Part shown: positions 40,600 through 51,139 of the stretch, piece after piece
Numbering within the stretch: the first letter of the stretch is position 1
Layout of the letters: each line of letters begins with the position of its first letter
Assembly (NCBI GenBank): GCA_038147755.1
Contig: JAYQTS010000007.1
Coordinates: forward strand, 12,593-76,592
Direction: 5' to 3'
Length of the DNA stretch: 64,000 bases
Source of the DNA: UBA5951 sp012269555
GTDB lineage: Bacteria; Pseudomonadota; Alphaproteobacteria; Puniceispirillales; Puniceispirillaceae
Program-made: the position numbers and the translations under genes
The notes under the pieces: generated by a model
Told to the model about the DNA's origin: nothing
Database searches by the model: none
What the model saw: the letters and a program-made list of their open reading frames with translations, nothing else

Positions 40600-41363
40600 A
40601 TGGAAATTATACAGTCACTTATCGTATTTCCCGATGAGCTAACATCAATTCAAATTTCTTCATTAGTTCTTGTCTCTTTTTTAACCTGTTTCTTCAGTGG
40701 CATTATTGGAATAGGGGGAGGACTAATTTTATTAGCATTTTATGCCACAGTGTTGCCAATTACAGCTGTTATTCCCATTCATGGTTTTCTTCAATTCTGG
40801 AATAATCTTTGGCGTGCTATTTTAACTAGGGACTATCATGCCCCAATTTTACGAAGCTTTTTTGGGGGTTTATACTTGGCACCGGCATAAGTATGTTATT
40901 TGTAGTAAGTCTATCTGCTCCTATTTTACAAATAAGTATTGGTATTTTTGTTCTTTATTCTGTGCTTGGAAAAATTCCGGAATTATCTAGACGCTATTTA
41001 TTCCTTGGCTCAACTATATCAATGATTTTATCATTTATTATAGGAGGCACAGCTCCTCTAATAGCAGCTATGCTCAATTCGTTCTCTTTACAAGCCAAAC
41101 CCTTTATTTCCACACTCGCTTTAGTACTTGCTTTCCAACATGGTCTTAAAGTAATTACTTTGGGATATTTAGGCTTTGACTTCTCAGAATATTTATTTCT
41201 TATGATATGCGCCATTTTAGCAGGAATGGTTGGCACTTACTTTGGTGTCATGATTATGTTCAAACTACAAAATGAATTTTTAACACGAGTAGTTAAAATA
41301 GCGCTAATTTTATTAGCTTTAAGGTTAATTTACCTTGGAGTAACTTCTTTTATTTTTCCATAA
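40600..41363 (+). CDS. TauE/SafE-family sulfite/sulfonate exporter-like protein, one frameshift
   Basis: The protein of about 254 residues has seven to eight helices and the family FSGIIGIGGGLILLAFYATVLP motif in the first half. The second half repeats with IGGTAPLIAAMLNSF and MVGTYFGVMIMFKL. The halves are one base apart and rejoin as GGFILGTGISMLFVVSLSAP if the TTT at 40869-40871 has one more T. Family members export sulfite, sulfoacetate or other organosulfur anions. It follows TctB by 90 bp and could share its transcript. Confidence 0.82.
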
Positions 41364-41374
41364 AAGATTTTTTC

Positions 41375-42366
41375 TCAATTATTATACAGACCCAAGGTTC
41401 GTGCTTGCAACTTAAGTAATGATGAAACTGAGGTAAGCGTTGGTGTTTCTATATTTAGATGCTGAGCCAACTCAATTAAAACTGTTACAAGAGGATCAAT
41501 CTCTAAAGGACGTCCCATTTCAATGTCTTGCCTTGTAGATGGTTTATGTCCGATTATTTTTCCTGCACCATTAATTCTATCTTCTATAGAAACCGCAAAT
41601 CGGATTGATAACCTTTCGCCTATTTCCATGCATTCCTGCATTATATCTCTGACGATTTTTCGTGTGGAGGGTCTTCTGCTATTTTATCTAAAGATGCACC
41701 GGTTAGCGCACTAACTGGATTAAAAGAGCAGTTACCCCATAACTTAATCCAAATCTCATCTCTTATTCTTTTTTCTGAGGCGCTTTGAGCCCACCTTTTT
41801 ATCATCAGCTCAGATAAAATTTTCATTCTTTCAGTCATTTCTCCGGAAGGTTCTCCAAGTGAAATGCGCTCACCTTCAATATGTGTTATTGTTCCAGGCT
41901 CGCTAATCTCGCAAGCAGGGTATACAACACATCCGATAGCGCGATTTGCTCCAATCGAATTCCAAATTTTACCGTCTGGGTCTACAGACTGCAGATGTTT
42001 ATCATCCAAATCTGTATTTGTATTAGCCTTAAAAAAATACCACCATGGCAATCCATTTACTGCGGATACAACTGCAGTATTTGGCCCCAATAATGGCTTA
42101 ATTTCTTCTGTAATATGAGTTATTCCATGTGCTTTTAGTGCAATGATTATGTAATCTTGCTCTCCAAAATCACTTGGCGCATTGCTCGCTTTAAGGTTGT
42201 AGAGGCGGGTTTCTCCACTAATTTTAAGTTGTAAACCATGTTTTTGTATGGCCTCAAGATGCGGCCCCCTAGCAATAAGGCTTACATCTGCCCCCGCATC
42301 ATGTAGACAAGCAGCTAAATATCCACCTATAGCTCCAGCTCCATAAACACATATTTTAACTGCCAT
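41375..42366 (-). CDS. Ketopantoate reductase-like (ApbA/PanE family) protein, one frameshift
   Basis: The 330-residue NADPH-dependent reductase of the ketopantoate-reductase fold starts with MAVKICVYGAGAIGGYLAACL (GxGxxG). It contains IIALKAHGI and the Asn/Lys block KLWGNCSFNPVSALTGASL. The C-terminal part (EIGERLSIRFAVS, HKPSTRQDIEMGRPLEID) is in another frame and connects as HEKIVRDIMQECMEIG if the T5 run (plus strand) at 41656-41660 has one more base. Its ATG overlaps the stop of the CoA ligase gene (TAATG), so the two are coupled. Not necessarily panE: many paralogues reduce other 2-oxo acids. Confidence 0.85.
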
Positions 42367-43853
42367 TAGCTATCCTCTAAACCAAGTTTCTTTGCTAACC
42401 CTATTCGCTGCATTTTACCTGTTGCCCCTTTGGGAATCTCCTCTAAAAAACAAATATGCTTAGGAATTTTAAACCGTGCCAACTTTTCACTTGCAAAGGC
42501 TTTCAACTCTGCTTCTGAGAGTTGTTGACCATCAGTGAGCACAACCGCTAAGCCAATTTCCTCTCCATAGGTTTTATCAGCCACAGCAAACGATACAACT
42601 TGTTGAATTGACGGATGTTCCATAAACACATTGTCAATTTCTAATGGGGAAATTTTTTCTCCACCTCTATTAATGATTTCCTTTAATCTTCCAGTAATTT
42701 TTAGATAACCATCCTCATCAAACATACCTTGGTCACCAGTCCTAAACCAGCCATTAATAAAACCTTTGGCATTTGCCTCTGGGTTTTTGTCATATCCAGG
42801 AGTTACATTTTCTCCTTTAATGCATACTTCTCCTTCATTTCCCTGTTGCAATTGAGTTCCTTCAGAATCCATAATGCATACCTCAGGACCAGCCGGCAAA
42901 CCAACAAACCCTGCTTTTTGTATTTGGGGTGGCAACGGATTTGAGGTCATTTGATGTGCAGCTTCGGTCATTCCATATGCCTCGATTACTGGACAATTAA
43001 ATAAATCAGCTAATTCCTCAAATACTGCAGGTGGTAGAGAAGCAGAGGAAGATCTGATAAACCGCAATTTAAGAGCTTTAGCCGCATCTAACTGACGCTG
43101 TCCACGAAGCAGAATAGCTTGATGCATAGTTGGAACACCTGAATACCAAGTAATTTTTTCACTTGTTGCAAGATCAAAAAATTTGAGTGCATTGAAACCT
43201 GGTGTACAACAAATGGAAGAGCCAGAATATAAACTTGCACAAAGCACCGCTATTAATCCATGAATATGAAATAAAGGCATAATATTTAAAGAGTGGTCAG
43301 CTTCAGTCAGCTTTAATGTATTTGAAATATTTCCTGCTGATGCAACTATATTTCCTTGAGTTAATGGCACAACTTTTGGTCGAGATGTTGTGCCAGAGGT
43401 ATGTAACACAAGAGCTTCGGTGTTTTCCGATGGCAACGAAATTTCACTGCTTTTGTCAAATAATGAAAATTCACCAGCTGCAGCATTTTTAGAGACTTTA
43501 ATTTCAGCTACTGGAATAGATAATTTTAGTGCAGCTTGCTTTACTGGATTAGCACTACCCTCCTCAATCATTACTAATTTGGGTTTTAGATCTTCCAGAT
43601 AGAACTCATACTCTGATTGTTTATATGCTGGATTTAAAGGTGCGGCGGACATAAATGAGGCAACTGCTAAAAATGCTGTTGCCATTTCTGGCCCATTAGG
43701 CAGCACAATAGCTACTCTGTCCGAATTAGTGAGCCCTTGGCTAGCCAATTGACCCCCAATTCGGTCTACATGTTTAATAAGTGCTTCATATGTTAATGAC
43801 AGCCTATTTGGAGCTGTAATAGCAGTAAGGTTTTTGGGGCCTGCATTTAACAA
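42366..43853 (-). CDS. AMP-forming acyl-CoA synthetase, oxalate-CoA ligase (AAE3/Pcs60)-like
   Basis: The protein of about 495 residues is an ANL-superfamily ligase. The AMP-binding P-loop is LHTSGTTSRPKVVPLTQGN; later come EAYGMTEAAHQMTSNPLPP, GWFRTGDQGMFDEDGYLKI, GRLKEIINRGGEKISPLEID and the C-terminal Lys in PKGATGKMQR. The blocks MTEAAHQMTSNPLPP and NPAYKQSEYEFYLEDLKPKL are close to plant AAE3 and yeast Pcs60, oxalyl-CoA synthetases, so oxalate is the best guess. The start is uncertain: the open frame begins at a TTG with no clear ATG; a family-like NIYNLLNAGP runs just upstream of it. Confidence 0.82.
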   Translation of the reverse strand: MLNAGPKNLTAITAPNRLSLTYEALIKHVDRIGGQLASQGLTNSDRVAIVLPNGPEMATAFLAVASFMSAAPLNPAYKQSEYEFYLEDLKPKLVMIEEGSANPVKQAALKLSIPVAEIKVSKNAAAGEFSLFDKSSEISLPSENTEALVLHTSGTTSRPKVVPLTQGNIVASAGNISNTLKLTEADHSLNIMPLFHIHGLIAVLCASLYSGSSICCTPGFNALKFFDLATSEKITWYSGVPTMHQAILLRGQRQLDAAKALKLRFIRSSSASLPPAVFEELADLFNCPVIEAYGMTEAAHQMTSNPLPPQIQKAGFVGLPAGPEVCIMDSEGTQLQQGNEGEVCIKGENVTPGYDKNPEANAKGFINGWFRTGDQGMFDEDGYLKITGRLKEIINRGGEKISPLEIDNVFMEHPSIQQVVSFAVADKTYGEEIGLAVVLTDGQQLSEAELKAFASEKLARFKIPKHICFLEEIPKGATGKMQRIGLAKKLGLEDS

Positions 43854-44048
43854 ATTGTAAATATTTTTTGGACAATCTTCTTACTCCGTTTAATATGGAA
43901 ATGTTATTTTATAATATAAAACAATGGGATATCATAATTAAGATACCAAGAATCTAATATGTTTTTATACGCTCATTTGTTGAAATAATCCTTATTATGT
44001 GTAAATATTTTATATGAGTATTGTCCAGCAAATAATTTCTTTTTAATT

Positions 44049-45035
44049 ATGGAAAAAATTCCCGTCTCTATCATTACTGGTTTTCTTGGAAGTGGAAAAA
44101 CAACACTTTTGTCTAGATTATTAAATTCAGATGAATTGCAAAATGCAGCACTTATTATCAATGAATTTGGTGAAATTGGCATTGACAACCTTCTAGTAAA
44201 GTCCAGTGTGGAAAACACCCTTCTCCTAGAGAATGGGTGTGTGTGTTGCTCCATTAGAGGAGATTTATCTGACACAATATCTGGATTATTTTCCCAAGCA
44301 GAAAATCAAGATATTCAGTATTTTGATATTATTTTAATAGAGACAACGGGGCTTGCTCAACCAGGCCCTATTGTACAAACAGTTCAAACTGATATATCAA
44401 TCAATAATAGATGTAGATTTGATAAGGTTATTACAGTTGTCGATACGCTTGCTATCGAGCAGCAACTTAAGCTTCATCAGGAGCCTTCCACGCAGATAAT
44501 TCAAGGAGACATTATATATCTCTCAAAAACCGATATTGCCAAAAATGAAAAAATAGAAACGCTCATAATCTTATTACAACCCTCAATCCAACAGCATCGA
44601 TAAAAATAAATTAAATGCAACTGAGATTAGAGAATCTATTATTTCTCTGCATCTTAAAAATCATTGTTTTGTTTGTGGTGATGATGATCACTCGCACACG
44701 CATGAACATTTCATTGAAGATGAAAACCACATATCAAGTTTTGATAATTGTTCTTTAAGATCTGAAACACCCCTTGATAAAGAGTCTTTTCTGAGGTGGC
44801 TTTCAACCTTATATTCATTCTATCCATTATCCATATTGCGGTTAAAAGGGTTTGTCAGATTTAAAGGAATAAATGATAGTTTTTAATACAGGCCGTAGGC
44901 CCAGTATTCTCTGACATACAAAGTCTTGAAAATAACGATAATTTAACATCTGAAACGACTGTTGTTCTAATATTTAAAGACCTGAATAGTTCAGAAATTC
45001 AAAATAGCTTTTCTCACCATGTGCTAAATAATTGA
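44049..45035 (+). CDS. CobW/COG0523-family GTPase metallochaperone, two frameshifts
   Basis: The GTPase delivers zinc or another metal to target proteins. The first piece has Walker A GFLGSGKTTLL, the metal-binding ENGCVCCSIRGDL (CxCC), ETTGLAQPGPI and YLSKTDI for guanine recognition. The rest, in other frames, contains a Cys/His-rich loop (CFVCGDDDDHSHTHEH) and the C-terminal domain with LSILRLKGFVRF and LIQAVGPVFS. One base restored in CCC at 44580-44582 and one in TTTTT at 44880-44884 joins all three pieces. Repaired length is about 329 residues. It stands alone, with a 98-bp gap to TTT system 2. Confidence 0.85.
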
Positions 45036-45132
45036 TTTTGCGATATATTATAAATTAAATACTTGTCCATTTTAAATTTTGCTCTCATAATTAAATTCCA
45101 AAATTAAAAACATAATTTATTGGGAGGAAATA

Positions 45133-46119
45133 ATGAAAAACATAAAACGTTTTTTTTCAAGTTTGGTCATTGCATCAGCAATGGTACTATCAACTATTGG
45201 AATTAATGTTGCTTATGCTTATCCAACAGAGCCAATTCAACTTGTGGTTCCATTTAAACCAGGCGGAGGAGCTGACAGAACATTTAGACTATTCGCTCCA
45301 TACCTATCAGAGGAATTAGGAGTTCCAGTGAACGTTGTTAACATTGCAGGCGGCGGCGGATGGGTAGCTTGGGCCCAAGCTGTAAAATGGGATGCAGAAA
45401 AAGACGACCATAAATTACAAGTTGTGAATCTACCCCACGTATTATCTATGTTAGACCCAAGAATGAAGCGTACTGAAACTCTTGAAGATTTTAACTTTTT
45501 AGCATGGCACTCTCTAGACCCTTGTATTTGGGCAGTGCGAGAGGGAGACGAAAGGTTCCAGTCTTTGGCTGAATTTCTTGATTATGTAGCAAAAAATCCA
45601 AATGAGGTCATAATCAGCTCAACTGCTGTTGGATCAGATGACCATATGGGTATTGCTTTTGCTGAAAAGAATATCCCTGATTTTAAGGTCAGAAAAATTT
45701 ACGCAAATGGAGATTCTAAAAAGATCCAAGAAGTATTAGCAGGTACATCCGATGCAGTGGCAGGAAATGTAGGGTATTATGTTCCTCAATTCATGGAGGG
45801 TAAATTACGCCCAATAGCTGTTCTTAGTGCTGAGAGATCACCTAACCTTCCTTCAGTACCTACATTTGCTGAAGTGACAGGGCTAATGAATATCTCATAT
45901 GCGGGTCGAACACTTGCAACTGCTCCAGGACTATCTGAAGATAAGCGAACCATCCTTCTTGATGCTATCAAACGTGCTCTAGCAAACCCTGAGTACGTTA
46001 TGAAAGAGATTAACAATAAAAATCCATTGTTGTTCAAAGAAGGTGACGAAATGTGGGCCGCACTTAATTCTTCTAAGGATATGGTAGAAAAAGTTAAATT
46101 CTGGGAAATGGAAGAATAA
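45133..46119 (+). CDS. tctC: TTT system 2: TctC/Bug-family substrate-binding protein
   Basis: The 328-residue periplasmic protein has a signal peptide (IGINVAYAYPTEPIQ) and Bug-family elements LVVPFKPGGGADRTFRLFAP, NIAGGGGWVAWAQAVK and NLPSVPTFAEVTGL. It differs clearly from the 37409 copy, so the two systems probably take up different carboxylates. A GGGAGGA ribosome site precedes the ATG. It opens the second TTT operon, in the order C-B-A rather than C-A-B. Confidence 0.92.
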   Translation: MKNIKRFFSSLVIASAMVLSTIGINVAYAYPTEPIQLVVPFKPGGGADRTFRLFAPYLSEELGVPVNVVNIAGGGGWVAWAQAVKWDAEKDDHKLQVVNLPHVLSMLDPRMKRTETLEDFNFLAWHSLDPCIWAVREGDERFQSLAEFLDYVAKNPNEVIISSTAVGSDDHMGIAFAEKNIPDFKVRKIYANGDSKKIQEVLAGTSDAVAGNVGYYVPQFMEGKLRPIAVLSAERSPNLPSVPTFAEVTGLMNISYAGRTLATAPGLSEDKRTILLDAIKRALANPEYVMKEINNKNPLLFKEGDEMWAALNSSKDMVEKVKFWEMEE

Positions 46120-46133
46120 TCTTTAAATATTTT

Positions 46134-46165
46134 AAAAAGGCGACTTTATCAGGTCGCCTTTTTTT
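46134..46165 (+). terminator. Rho-independent terminator/attenuator between tctC and tctB (TTT system 2)
   Basis: AAAAAGGCGAC (46134-46144) and GTCGCCTTTTT (46153-46163) form an eleven-pair stem with an eight-base loop, followed directly by more T. This is a textbook intrinsic terminator inside the operon, just after the binding-protein stop. It would leave TctC mRNA in excess over the membrane genes. Confidence 0.85.
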
Positions 46166-46183
46166 AAAAAAGGATAGTTTATA

Positions 46184-46636
46184 ATGCAAATTGTACTTCC
46201 GTTAAAAATAGCAACCTATTTAACGTCATTATCGTTTATCTGCTTATCAATATTCTTTGGCTTAGAAAGTCTAAATTTTCCTGCAGGTGGTGAACTATTC
46301 CCTCTATTTTTATTTGGCTGTATAATTCTTTTATCGTGCTTACTCAGTTTAGAGTCATTTTTAAAAAAAACGAAACAGCAGTCGGTTCAAATTAAAATCG
46401 ACTTTTTCACTTGGAAGCCACTGTTTGTTTCCATAGCTGTTATCATTCACGTCATTTTTATTTTTATTTTAGGATACTTCACGTCTTCATTTTTATTTTT
46501 AATTGGATGTTCAATTCTTATAGGTTTGCGCGATGCTCGCGCAATGGGTATAACCGCAATAGTGTTATTTCCACTCATGTATGCTTTTTTTGAGGGATTC
46601 CTAAATGCAGGGTTACCTAAAGGTATTTTATTCTAG
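46184..46636 (+). CDS. tctB: TTT system 2: TctB small membrane subunit
   Basis: The 150-residue protein has four hydrophobic segments, with GYFTSSFLFLIGCSILIGLRDAR near residue 98 that is reminiscent of TctB ends. Its position between tctC and tctA, 10 bp before tctA, supports the call. Sequence conservation in this family is weak. Confidence 0.82.
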   Translation: MQIVLPLKIATYLTSLSFICLSIFFGLESLNFPAGGELFPLFLFGCIILLSCLLSLESFLKKTKQQSVQIKIDFFTWKPLFVSIAVIIHVIFIFILGYFTSSFLFLIGCSILIGLRDARAMGITAIVLFPLMYAFFEGFLNAGLPKGILF

Positions 46637-46646
46637 GATATAGAAG

Positions 46647-48132
46647 ATGGACATTATTGCTTTTAACTATCTTGGAAATATATTTGACGTAGCAAATCTT
46701 CTGGCAATGTTACTTGGTGTTTTAGTTGGACTTGTAATTGGTGCTATACCTGGATTAAGCCCTCCAATGGCAATTGCGTTAATGATACCGGTATCGTTCC
46801 AGTTTCCACCTGAGACTGCATTAATTTTGCTGGTTTCCTGCTTTGCGGCAGGCATATATGGAGGTTCATTTTCTGCCATTCTGCTCAGAGCCCCAGGAAC
46901 ATCTGCTTCAGCTGCTTCATCCATTGAAGGGTATGAAATGACCAGAAGGGGAAAAGCTATCCAAGCAATAAGAATTTCGACATTTGCAGTCTGTCGTTGG
47001 CGGAATTATAAGCGGTTTTGTGCTCTTAATTCTTGCCCCACCCCTTGCCCAAGTAGCTTTATTATTTGGACCAGCAGAATATTTTTTAGTAGCCATACTC
47101 GGACTAACCGCAATTGCGTCTGTTTCCTTTGGTTCTGTATTTAAGGGACTTTTATCTGGAGCATTTGGTCTTTTGATTTCTACAATTGGAATCGATCAAT
47201 ATTCTGGCTTTCCTCGCTTTACCTTTGATTTTGTAGGATTTGAGGCAGGACTCGGTATTCTTCCAGCAATTATTGGCTTATTTGCTTTTGCTCAAGCATT
47301 GGAACTAAGTGAAGGAGAGGCAAAAATACTATTTCTGGTGTCCAAAAATTAAGTTGGCGAATTTGGCCGGATCTTGGGAGAGATCTTTCGCCTCCGCTGG
47401 TCTTTGATTAGAGGATGGTCTGTTGGGTTAGTTATGGGAGTAATACCTGCCGCAGGTGGAAGCGTTGCACAATGGATTGCTTATGCTTGGGAAATTCGTC
47501 GAGCAAAACCAGGTGATACATTTGGAGAGGGTGAACCAAAAGGGCTAGCTGCAACAGAAGGCTCTAATAACGGTGTAACCGGAACCTCACTTGTTCCTAT
47601 GTTTGTTTTAGGAATACCAGGGGGTATTTCAGCTGCAGTCATTTTTGGCGCATTAATGATACATGGTCTTCAACCAGGGCTTCGCTTATTTAAGAACTCT
47701 CCTGAGATAATTTATACAATAATGTGGGGATTTATTGCAGCAAACGTTATTATGGGTTTCTTTGCAATTTTCCTTGCAAGAATAATGGCCTATCTCACAG
47801 TGATCCCCAGAGGGCTGATTGCCCCTCTTATTATGATCTTCAGTGTAATAGGAACTTATGCAGGCACAAATAACATTTATGACGTGTGGATTATGATCGG
47901 GTTCGGAGTAATTGGATACTTAATGATGAAAACGAATTTCTCAACAGCTGGATTACTCCTGGGATTGATTTTAGGGCCAATTGCAGAAGATGGAATGCGA
48001 GACTTGTTAATTGTTTCCAACAATGCTCCAGTGAGTTATATCCTTACTAGACCTATTTCATTAGTATTAGTGGTTAGTATTGCTTTCATAATTTACATTT
48101 CTTTTAAGCCACAGCCGTGGCAGGAAAAGTAA
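46647..48132 (+). CDS. tctA: TTT system 2: TctA large membrane subunit, three frame disturbances
   Basis: The TctA signature GLVIGAIPGLSPPMAIALMIPV is at the start, SAILLRAPGTSASAASSIEGYE follows, then MQSVVGGIISGFVLLILAP in a second frame, and GLVMGVIPAAGGSVAQWIAYAWE in the third piece, ending LILGPIAEDGMRDLL. There is a shift near 46980 (one extra base) and a short out-of-frame stretch at about 47335-47400, where SGVQKLSWRIWPDLGRDL can be read in another frame before the original frame resumes. Repaired length is about 495 residues. Three breaks in 1.5 kb is denser damage than in most genes upstream. Confidence 0.88.
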
Positions 48133-48155
48133 TTTTTTAAATCAAAGAGGGAAAA

Positions 48156-49387
48156 ATGTCAGATACGCTTATTAAAAACATGACCCTGCTCTCGCAAAAT
48201 ACACTAAATGGCTTTGGTGGAATTGGTGAGGGTGTGTCGATGCAAGTCACACAAGATGGAAGAAGAATTATTTGGCTTGCACATGAGGGGCGCCAAAAAC
48301 TTTACAGGCGTAGACGTAACTGACCCCAAAAATACTAAAGTTGTTTGCCAAACAGAATTACCACATATGAAAATGCGCTCCAATTCACTTGAAGTATGCG
48401 GTGATGTTCTTGCAGTCGCCTATCAAGTTTACGAAAAGGGGTTGGAGCCAGCTGGTATGGAGCTATTTGATATTAGTAAACCAGAAGAACCCAAATCTAT
48501 TGGTTTTCACTCGACAGCTGGACCTCATTCAAGGGGCATGCATTGTTTATGGTTTGTAGATGGTAAGACAGTACACTGTTCCAGTGGAGCACCTGATTTT
48601 GAGCCAAAACACCCACGAGACGACCAATTCTATCAAATACTAGATGTCCAAAACCCAAGCAAAATTGAAGAAATTGGCAGATGGTGGATACCTGGTGCAA
48701 AAGTAGGCGACACAGAGGAACTTCCACCCCGTGTAAACCCAGAAGAAGGTGTGGACCCAATGGGTAGTGATGCCTTTCGGCTTCATAATGTAAATGTTTA
48801 TGAGGAACGTCCAGACAGAGCCTACCTAGGGTATATTGATGGCGGTGTGTATATTCTTGATATTAGCGATAGAATCTTCACCTAAGGTAATTAGTAATTG
48901 GAATCCCATAACCCTTACCCAGGTTTTTCTCATACTGCATTACCACTATTTAGTCGTGACCTTATCATTGTATCAGATGAGTGTATTAAAGATGATGGAG
49001 CAGATTGGCCAAAACTAACTTGGATACTCGACGCTAGAAATGAGAGAAACCTTGTTCCAATTAGCACCTTACCATTACCTCCAGTCGAGGAGTTTGGACT
49101 TAAAGGGGGGCGTTTTGGTTCTCATAATCTGCATGAAAATAGACCTGGTCCATCTTTCAAAAAGTGAAGAAATTTTAATTGGTGCATTTTTTAATGCTGG
49201 TATAAGAGTTTATGACATCAAAAACCCTTATCAACCAAAAGAAATTGCTTATTTTGTTCCACCAAAACCTGCTAACTCTAGAGTAAATGCAATTCAAATG
49301 AATGATGTATACGCAGATGAGAACGGAATAATATATGCTGTAGACCGCTGGTCAGGTGGCCTATATGTTCTTGAGATGAATATTTGA
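48156..49387 (+). pseudogene. LVIVD-repeat beta-propeller-like protein, copy 2, several frameshifts
   Basis: This is a clear paralogue of 35399-36631: MSDTLIKNMTLLSQNTLNGF, GVDVTDPKNTKVVC, GPHSRGMHCLWFVDG, KVISNWNP, HNPYPGFSHTALPLF, DDGADWPKLTWILDARNE, GRFGSHNLHENRPGPSF and GLYVLEMNI all align in order. Breaks are at about 48290, 48872, 48905-48907 (a C missing from CCC) and 49159-49163 (one A too many). No inactivating missense is obvious between breaks. It begins 24 bp after tctA with an AGAGGG ribosome site, so it was part of the TTT system 2 operon. It marks the last gene before the strongly disrupted region. Confidence 0.82.
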
Positions 49388-49499
49388 TTAATAGCTGTCC
49401 AAATGTCGACCCTACCCTCTTCAATTCTAATTTATGGAATATGCGAGACACCATCTATTTTGTGGAATGCGCATTGTCTTAATCCAAAAAGGATAATAT

Positions 49500-50139
49500 A
49501 AACAGACAGTATATCTGTTTAAATGATGAGTCATTAACTCTCAGAATGGGTAGCAAGGGCTGGCTTGATATAAAGCCAGAACAGCTTTTGCAATTTCAAT
49601 CAAATAACGATATTAAACGCCTACACTAAAGAAATGCTTTTATCTAAAGTTAACGCATTTAATAAACCAATAAAAAATGCTATTAAATCTTATTTTTCCT
49701 GGGTTGAAAATAAATGCCTAAAAATCAGTGAGGTGAACTATCCAAAGACATTGACCCAATGTTTGCAAAAGCTGACCAGCTTTTTACAGCGCTTATTTTA
49801 CCATTACCTCATCCAAAAATTGTGTTGAGTGATGAAGATGGAAAATTTCAAGGCGTAGCGAACTTTGATTTAAGTTTTTATATTAGCGGTAAGGTATATC
49901 TTTTAACTTTTGCAGAAGGACAGTTTATCCGCAAAACTGAACGTGATTTTAGAGAGAATAAATCATTCCCCTACTTCAAAAGTTTATTTGTTTTACAATG
50001 CGGGTCCCACAGTCACACACCATTAAACTTGGCTGGCGCAGCGTCTTTGTATAGCTCATCTGCATCTAAGTTCTCAGAATATAAATGGAAGCTGCTGGAA
50101 TTTCTCAATTTTCCAATCTCGTTATTTGATGTTTTATGA
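49500..50139 (+). other. Possible relic of an unrecognised protein gene
   Basis: Discontinuous open stretches read LNDESLTLRMGSKGWLDIKP, FNKPIKNAIKSYFSWVENK, KADQLFTALILPLPHPKIVL and VANFDLSFYISGKVYLLTF. These look like protein, with normal amino-acid composition, but I recognise no family. They are in at least two frames, so the gene is broken or badly sequenced. Confidence 0.35.
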
Positions 50140-51139
50140 GTGTCTTTGAGTATTTTCCCTTGATCCTCGCCAACGTGACTACCAAATATATTACAGTTTG
50201 GACCCAACAAAATGGATTATTCCATTCTCAATTATAGATATTAGCATCTACAAACTCTTTTTGGGAATATTATGCAAACCTAGATAACTGATTTTCCTCC
50301 AATTCAAAAATATTTTCTATACTTAAGTGTAATATTAATCAGATCTTGATGTGAGGCTTTGAATGACTTATTTTCTTTACTCACAGCACCAGACGCTCAA
50401 TAAAATTAGTTCTCCTTAATTTAACTAAGTCCATAATCTATAAGACCAGTATTATAATAATTTTAATTTATATTCCTTTAAGATGGTATCGTTTAATATT
50501 TTCCTTTCCGCACATAATAAATCCACTGCAGCAATATGTTGTCACTAATTTTTGTATCATTTCTTAAAACAATTTCCAACCAGTATCTAAATCAATAAAT
50601 ATCATCTGTCTAGTATTAATAATTCAGGGAGGAGCGAACTCAAAACGGTTTTCGATGATATTTTGTTTTTATCTGACCTTATCCGTTTTTCTCAGAAGTT
50701 GGTTGTCAACTGCTTCGTCGAAACGGATGCATTAAGAACCTCAAGCATTCATCTCTTTTAGTTCATTTCTTAATCTAAATTGTATCAAACTTTGACTTGG
50801 AAAAATGAAATGAAAGTGAATTTTGTATCTTGATTATTTTTATAAGCTGATGCAACAGCTGGAATATTGCTCCCGTTAACTTCAAAATTTTGGTCTACAA
50901 CACCACAATATACCGGACGACGTTTCCATAAACCTTTATTCTTTTTTTGTAGCACCCAAGTGAGTATTGATGGCTTGCTGATTATAAGCACTTATAATAA
51001 TTTTTTATTCCCCCATAACATCATTTCTAAAATATAGCACTAAATTAGAAAAAAACCTACTTCAAATAAGACAAGCAGTTATCAAACATAACAGAACCAT
51101 GACAAATTTTCTTTACAGCAGGTATAATTCAAATAATTT
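50140..51139. other. No supported gene; degraded AT-rich DNA
   Basis: I see only short chance frames here. One minus-strand stretch near 50785-50991 includes VVDQNFEVNGSNIPAV, which may be a protein relic, but there is no family match. No RNA gene or repeat was seen. Confidence 0.4.

Noticed and set aside
48208..48290. An alternative start for LVIVD copy 2 at 48208
   Set aside because: The residues before the break are in the wrong frame; copy 1 aligns with the frame beginning at 48156 after a ribosome site.
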